Origin: Azospirillaceae bacterium
GTDB taxonomy: Bacteria > Pseudomonadota > Alphaproteobacteria > Azospirillales > Azospirillaceae
Direction: 5' to 3'
Length of the DNA stretch: 64,000 nt
Assembly (NCBI GenBank): GCA_028283825.1
Contig: JAPWJW010000003.1
Location: 1,201,501-1,265,500, forward strand
The position numbers and the translations under genes are program-made. This document shows positions 60,838 to 64,000 of this stretch, piece by piece. Under the pieces are notes generated by a model that saw only the letters and a program-made list of their open reading frames with translations, had not been told where the DNA came from and did no database searches. Every line of letters begins with the position of its first letter. Position 1 is the stretch's first letter.

Positions 60838-61365
60838 CAGGCCCCCGGATCGGTCAGAAATGAATATCGCGCTTCCGGTTAGACGGGGCCGGCGGCAAGG
60901 AGGGGCGCGAAAATATCCGTACCCGCACCTGCCCCACACGCAAACCCGCGCCTTACCCTGGATGCATCGGTGAAGGCCACAGCAACGAATGTGCCAACCT
61001 CAGGCCCGCCCCCAGCCACAGCGGGCGCGAAGCCCGGCGCCCGCGACGCATCCATGGAAGTCAGAAGACATCAGAAGGCACCAATCTTATTGGCGCGCTG
61101 ACCGCACAGTAGTTTGAGTTACGCTTCAAACCCCTGGGAGTCCCCTTTAGGATCCACTTAAGTCACATGCAATCTAATCGGGCCATGATTGTGCCCGCAA
61201 GGTGGAGCATTCCCACAATTTCTCACAATGGCCGATCCTATACGAAAGATATGTAAGATCGGTTTCCATTAATATTTTGTCACATTTCCACATGTTAAGG
61301 ATCGGTTAAGGGGGTCGCGACACAGTGTCGCACATAGACCGCCCTATCCGAATGTGGAGATACCG
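60838..61365. other. Divergent intergenic region upstream of the chemoreceptor
   Basis: About 530 bp. The half next to the chemoreceptor is clearly AT-richer than the rest of the window. It contains small inverted repeats: GTTTGA (61112-61117) / TCAAAC (61126-61131) and CCGATC (61232-61237) / GATCGG (61257-61262); GGATCGGTTAAG recurs near 61299. These may be regulator sites. No RNA gene or coding sequence is supported. Confidence 0.45.
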
Positions 61366-63063
61366 ATGATCCGCTGGTTCGCCAACCTCAAGCTTGTGCA
61401 CAAGCTTGCCCTGCCCGTGGCCCTGATGATCGCGGTGGCGATCGGCCTCGTGGCACTCGCCGAGACGGGCCTGCGCCGGCTGGAGCGGAACACGGCGCAC
61501 CTGGTGGACGCGACCGCCGCGCGACTGACCACCATCCTGGACGCGCAAAGCGCGCTGAACGCCAGTTCCGTCGCCGCCAAGAACATCCTGCTGGTGGAAA
61601 CGGCCGCTGATAAAGCTCGATACGAACAGACCTATCGCGCCGAGCTGGCGATCGCCATCAGCGACGCCGACAAGCTGATCGCGCTGTCCGACGCTGCCGA
61701 GCGCCGCGCCACCAATGAGCAATTGAAGCAGCTGGTGCAGGATTACGCCACGGCGAACGAAGCCTCCATCCAGGCCGCCCTGAAGGGCGACAGTGCCACA
61801 GGCAGCAAAATCTCCATGGGTGCCGCCCGCGATGCCCGGCAGGCGGCGCTGGCCGCATTCAAGGCGCGCGTGGAGCATAACCGGGTGGAAATGGACAAGG
61901 GCAAGGCGGATGCCGCCGACCTGGCGGACAAGCTGGGCGCGACCCTGATCTGGATGGCGATCGCGGGCCTGGGTGCCGCCACCGGCCTGATGGGCGCCAT
62001 CGTCATCTTCCTGACCGTGCGTCCCATCGGCCGCGTCACCCACGCCATGACCGCCATCGCCGACGGCCAGCTGGAAACGGCCGTCGCCGGCGGCGACCGC
62101 AAGGATGAGGTGGGCGATCTCGCCCGTGCCCTGCTGGTGTTCAAGGACAACGCCCTGGCCGTCCGCCGGCTGGAGGCCGAACAGGCCGAGGCCAAGGCCC
62201 GGGCCGAGGTGGAGAAACGCCAGGCGATGGCGCGGCTGGCGGGCGATTTCGAACGCACCGTGCTGGGCGTGGTCGATGGGGTCACCGCATCGTCCACCGA
62301 GATGCAACAGGCGGCCCAGTCCCTGTCCGCCACCGCCGAACAGACCTCGGTGCAGGTGACGTCCGCCGCCGCCGCGGTGGAGCAGGCCTCGCAGAACGTC
62401 CACACCGTCGCCGCCGCGGCGGAGGAGTTGACCGCGTCGATCAATGAGATCGGCCAGCAGGTGGCCCATTCCAGCCGCATCGCCGGCGAGGCGGTGGTGG
62501 AGGCTGAGCGCAGCCAGGCGCAGGTGGCCTCGCTGGTGGATGCCGCCAACCGCATCGGCGAGGTGATGACCCTGATTTCCACCATCGCCGGCCAGACCAA
62601 CCTGCTGGCCCTGAACGCCACCATCGAGGCGGCACGGGCGGGTGAAGCTGGCAAGGGTTTCGCCGTGGTCGCGGCGGAGGTGAAGGGCCTGGCCAACCAG
62701 ACCGCCAAGGCGACGGACGAGATCGCCGCCCAGATCGGCGCCATCCAGGCGGCGACCGGCGATGCCGCCGCGTCCATCGGCAGCATCGCGGGCATCATCA
62801 CCCGCATCAACGAGATCGCGGCCGGCATCGCCTCCGCCGTGGAGGAACAGGGTGCCGCGACACGGGAAATCGCCAGCAACGTCCAGCAGGCGGCCGCCGG
62901 CACCAGTGAGATTTCCACCAACATCGCCGGCGTGACGGAGGCCGCGACCCACACCGGCGGGGCCGCCACCCAGATGCTGGGCACCGCCGGCCGCCTGGCG
63001 GGCGACGCCGGCGCCCTGCGCACCCAGGTGGATGAGTTCCTGAAAGTGCTGCGGACTGCCTGA
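61366..63063 (+). CDS. Methyl-accepting chemotaxis protein
   Basis: A 565-residue chemoreceptor. A first membrane helix ([19 protein letters not shown]), a periplasmic four-helix-bundle sensor of about 160 residues without PAS folds, a second helix ([23 protein letters not shown]), a HAMP domain ([19 protein letters not shown]), and the cytosolic signalling hairpin with tip sequence [19 protein letters not shown]. The start ATG 61366 has GGAG six bases upstream. Its ligand cannot be inferred, and no other che gene is near. The C-terminus lacks a CheR-binding pentapeptide. Confidence 0.94.
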   Translation: MIRWFANLKLVHKLALPVALMIAVAIGLVALAETGLRRLERNTAHLVDATAARLTTILDAQSALNASSVAAKNILLVETAADKARYEQTYRAELAIAISDADKLIALSDAAERRATNEQLKQLVQDYATANEASIQAALKGDSATGSKISMGAARDARQAALAAFKARVEHNRVEMDKGKADAADLADKLGATLIWMAIAGLGAATGLMGAIVIFLTVRPIGRVTHAMTAIADGQLETAVAGGDRKDEVGDLARALLVFKDNALAVRRLEAEQAEAKARAEVEKRQAMARLAGDFERTVLGVVDGVTASSTEMQQAAQSLSATAEQTSVQVTSAAAAVEQASQNVHTVAAAAEELTASINEIGQQVAHSSRIAGEAVVEAERSQAQVASLVDAANRIGEVMTLISTIAGQTNLLALNATIEAARAGEAGKGFAVVAAEVKGLANQTAKATDEIAAQIGAIQAATGDAAASIGSIAGIITRINEIAAGIASAVEEQGAATREIASNVQQAAAGTSEISTNIAGVTEAATHTGGAATQMLGTAGRLAGDAGALRTQVDEFLKVLRTA

Positions 63064-63087
63064 CCCCTTCACCCGATAACGACCCGA

Positions 63088-63114
63088 ACGCCCGGCCCCA
63101 CAAAGGCCGGGCGT
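63088..63114. terminator. Terminator-like hairpin between convergent genes
   Basis: A 10-bp stem ACGCCCGGCC / GGCCGGGCGT with a seven-base loop, followed on the plus strand by CATCGTTTCATC. The T-tract is weak, but the place, 25 bp after the chemoreceptor stop and just downstream of the aldolase on the other strand, fits a shared terminator. Confidence 0.65.
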
Positions 63115-63124
63115 CATCGTTTCA

Positions 63125-64000
63125 TCAGGCGGCTTGCGCCACCGCGACCGCGCGGATGTCGGCGATCAGCTGGTCGACGCGGGCGGGATCGCTGTCCCAG
63201 GCGAACATGAAGCGGGCGCCGCCGCCGATGAAGGTGTAGAAGCGCCAGCCGCGCGCCCGCAGCGCGTCCAGCACAGGGGCCGGCGCCTGCAGGAACACGC
63301 CGTTGGCCTCGACCGGGAACATCGGGTTGACGCCGGCCACCCCCGCCAACCCCGCCAGCAGGCGCTGGGCGCAGGCGTTGGCGTGGCGGGCGTTGCGCAG
63401 CCAGGCGCCGTTGCCCAGCACCCGCACCCAGGGGGCGGACAGGAAACGCATCTTGGACGCCAGCTGCCCCGCCTGCTTGCAGCGGTAATCGAAATCCTCG
63501 GCCAGCGCCTTGTCGAAGAACAGGATGGCCTCGCCCACCGCCATGCCGTTCTTGGTGCCGCCGAAGCACAGCACATCCACGCCGGCCTCCCAGGTCATCG
63601 CCGCCGGGGTGCAGTCCAGGCTGGCGCAGGCGTTGGCGAAGCGGGCCCCGTCCATGTGCAGGCGCAGGCCCAGCTCACGGCACACGGCGGAGATCGCCCG
63701 GATCTCTTCCAGGCTGTAGACCTGCCCCGTTTCCGTGGGCTGGGTGATGGTGACGGCGCGCGGCTTGGGGAAATGGATGTCGGACCGGCCGGTGGCCAGC
63801 GCCCGGATGGCGTCCGGCGTCAGCTTGCCGTCCGCCGTCTGCGCCACCAGCAGCTTGGACCCGTTGGAGAAGAACTCCGGCGCGCCGCATTCATCCGTCT
63901 CCACATGGGCGGAAGCCGAGCAGATGACGCTGTGATAGGACTGGCAGAGCGAGGCCAGGGCCAGGGAATTGGCCGCCGTGCCGTTGAAGGCGAAAAAGAC
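63125..64000 (-). CDS. ltaE: Low-specificity threonine aldolase (N-terminus beyond window)
   Basis: A PLP enzyme that splits threonine or allo-threonine into glycine and acetaldehyde. The reading frame is open to the right edge, where it reads VFFAFNGTAANSLALASLCQ, the start of the domain that holds the cofactor ring. Further motifs: HVETDECGAPEFFSNGSKL, ITQPTETGQVYSLEEI, LHMDGARFANA (Asp to the PLP nitrogen) and the Schiff-base Lys in FGGTKNGMAVGEA. About 55 N-terminal residues must lie outside. It is convergent with the chemoreceptor gene. Confidence 0.95.
   Translation of the reverse strand, partial: VFFAFNGTAANSLALASLCQSYHSVICSASAHVETDECGAPEFFSNGSKLLVAQTADGKLTPDAIRALATGRSDIHFPKPRAVTITQPTETGQVYSLEEIRAISAVCRELGLRLHMDGARFANACASLDCTPAAMTWEAGVDVLCFGGTKNGMAVGEAILFFDKALAEDFDYRCKQAGQLASKMRFLSAPWVRVLGNGAWLRNARHANACAQRLLAGLAGVAGVNPMFPVEANGVFLQAPAPVLDALRARGWRFYTFIGGGARFMFAWDSDPARVDQLIADIRAVAVAQAA

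Overview
The window is 64 kb of high-GC chromosomal DNA. The encoded proteins are typically alphaproteobacterial. The mix of a Rrf2-regulated SufBCDSU-SufT-SufA operon, the block xseB-ispA-dxs-tlyA, fabI-aroC, and a separate pabB and pabC points to Rhodospirillales, most likely Azospirillaceae (Azospirillum, Nitrospirillum or Niveispirillum-like). That placement rests on gene content and recalled protein resemblance, not on a phylogeny.

Layout. 1-6.1 kb: a TPR protein running off the left edge, the aerobic ribonucleotide reductase genes nrdB and nrdA with an EF-hand lipoprotein between them, and a divergent frameshifted CRTAC1-type gene; DnaA-like boxes sit at the nrdA start. 6.2-8.1 kb: an AT-richer accessory insert with a patatin-like lipase and a small unknown protein. 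8.3-18.7 kb: a membrane protein, an enolase-superfamily epimerase, a hybrid histidine kinase, yajQ, a Tat-type amidase, a BON lipoprotein, a TPR exoprotein, a tandem repeat array, a ketopantoate-reductase-like gene and a membrane LytTR regulator. 18.7-22.5 kb: zinc genes (zur and a COG0523 GTPase), a DUF6134-like exoprotein and panC. 22.5-30.1 kb: transporters, a small accessory cassette (DUF2975, XRE regulator, lipoprotein, Rap1a/Tai-like protein), an MBL hydrolase, a cation efflux protein and pdxH. 30.3-37.3 kb: glycine-zipper lipoprotein, DnaJ-like protein, aldo/keto reductase, dienelactone hydrolase, BrkB/YihY protein, fabI and aroC. 37.5-41.3 kb: two spore-coat-U-like paralogues and pabC/pabB. 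41.4-50.8 kb: sppA, terC, tlyA, dxs, ispA, xseB, an HDAC-like amidohydrolase, a TusA-like protein, DUF423 and wrbA. 50.9-64 kb: a LysR regulator, the suf operon, a pair of membrane-anchored coiled-coil genes, a chemoreceptor and a threonine aldolase cut by the right edge.

The most unusual signal lies between genes. A family of about ten intergenic elements, each with a core near 100 bp, folds into three consecutive hairpins. The stems differ from copy to copy but stay complementary, while the loops are nearly constant (ATCC in hairpin 1, GGTC in hairpin 3). Several copies carry extra outer hairpins, and one site holds three near-identical tandem copies. No REP-type (RAYT) transposase is visible. 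A second signal is that each of the two spore-coat-U-like genes has a 5' UTR segment beside or over the Shine-Dalgarno sequence that is complementary to a segment just after its own stop codon.

Four genes (CRTAC1-like, DUF2975, pdxH, ispA) each look interrupted by one extra base. Two are housekeeping genes, so assembly errors are as likely as real gene decay, and the reads should be checked before any of the four is called a pseudogene.
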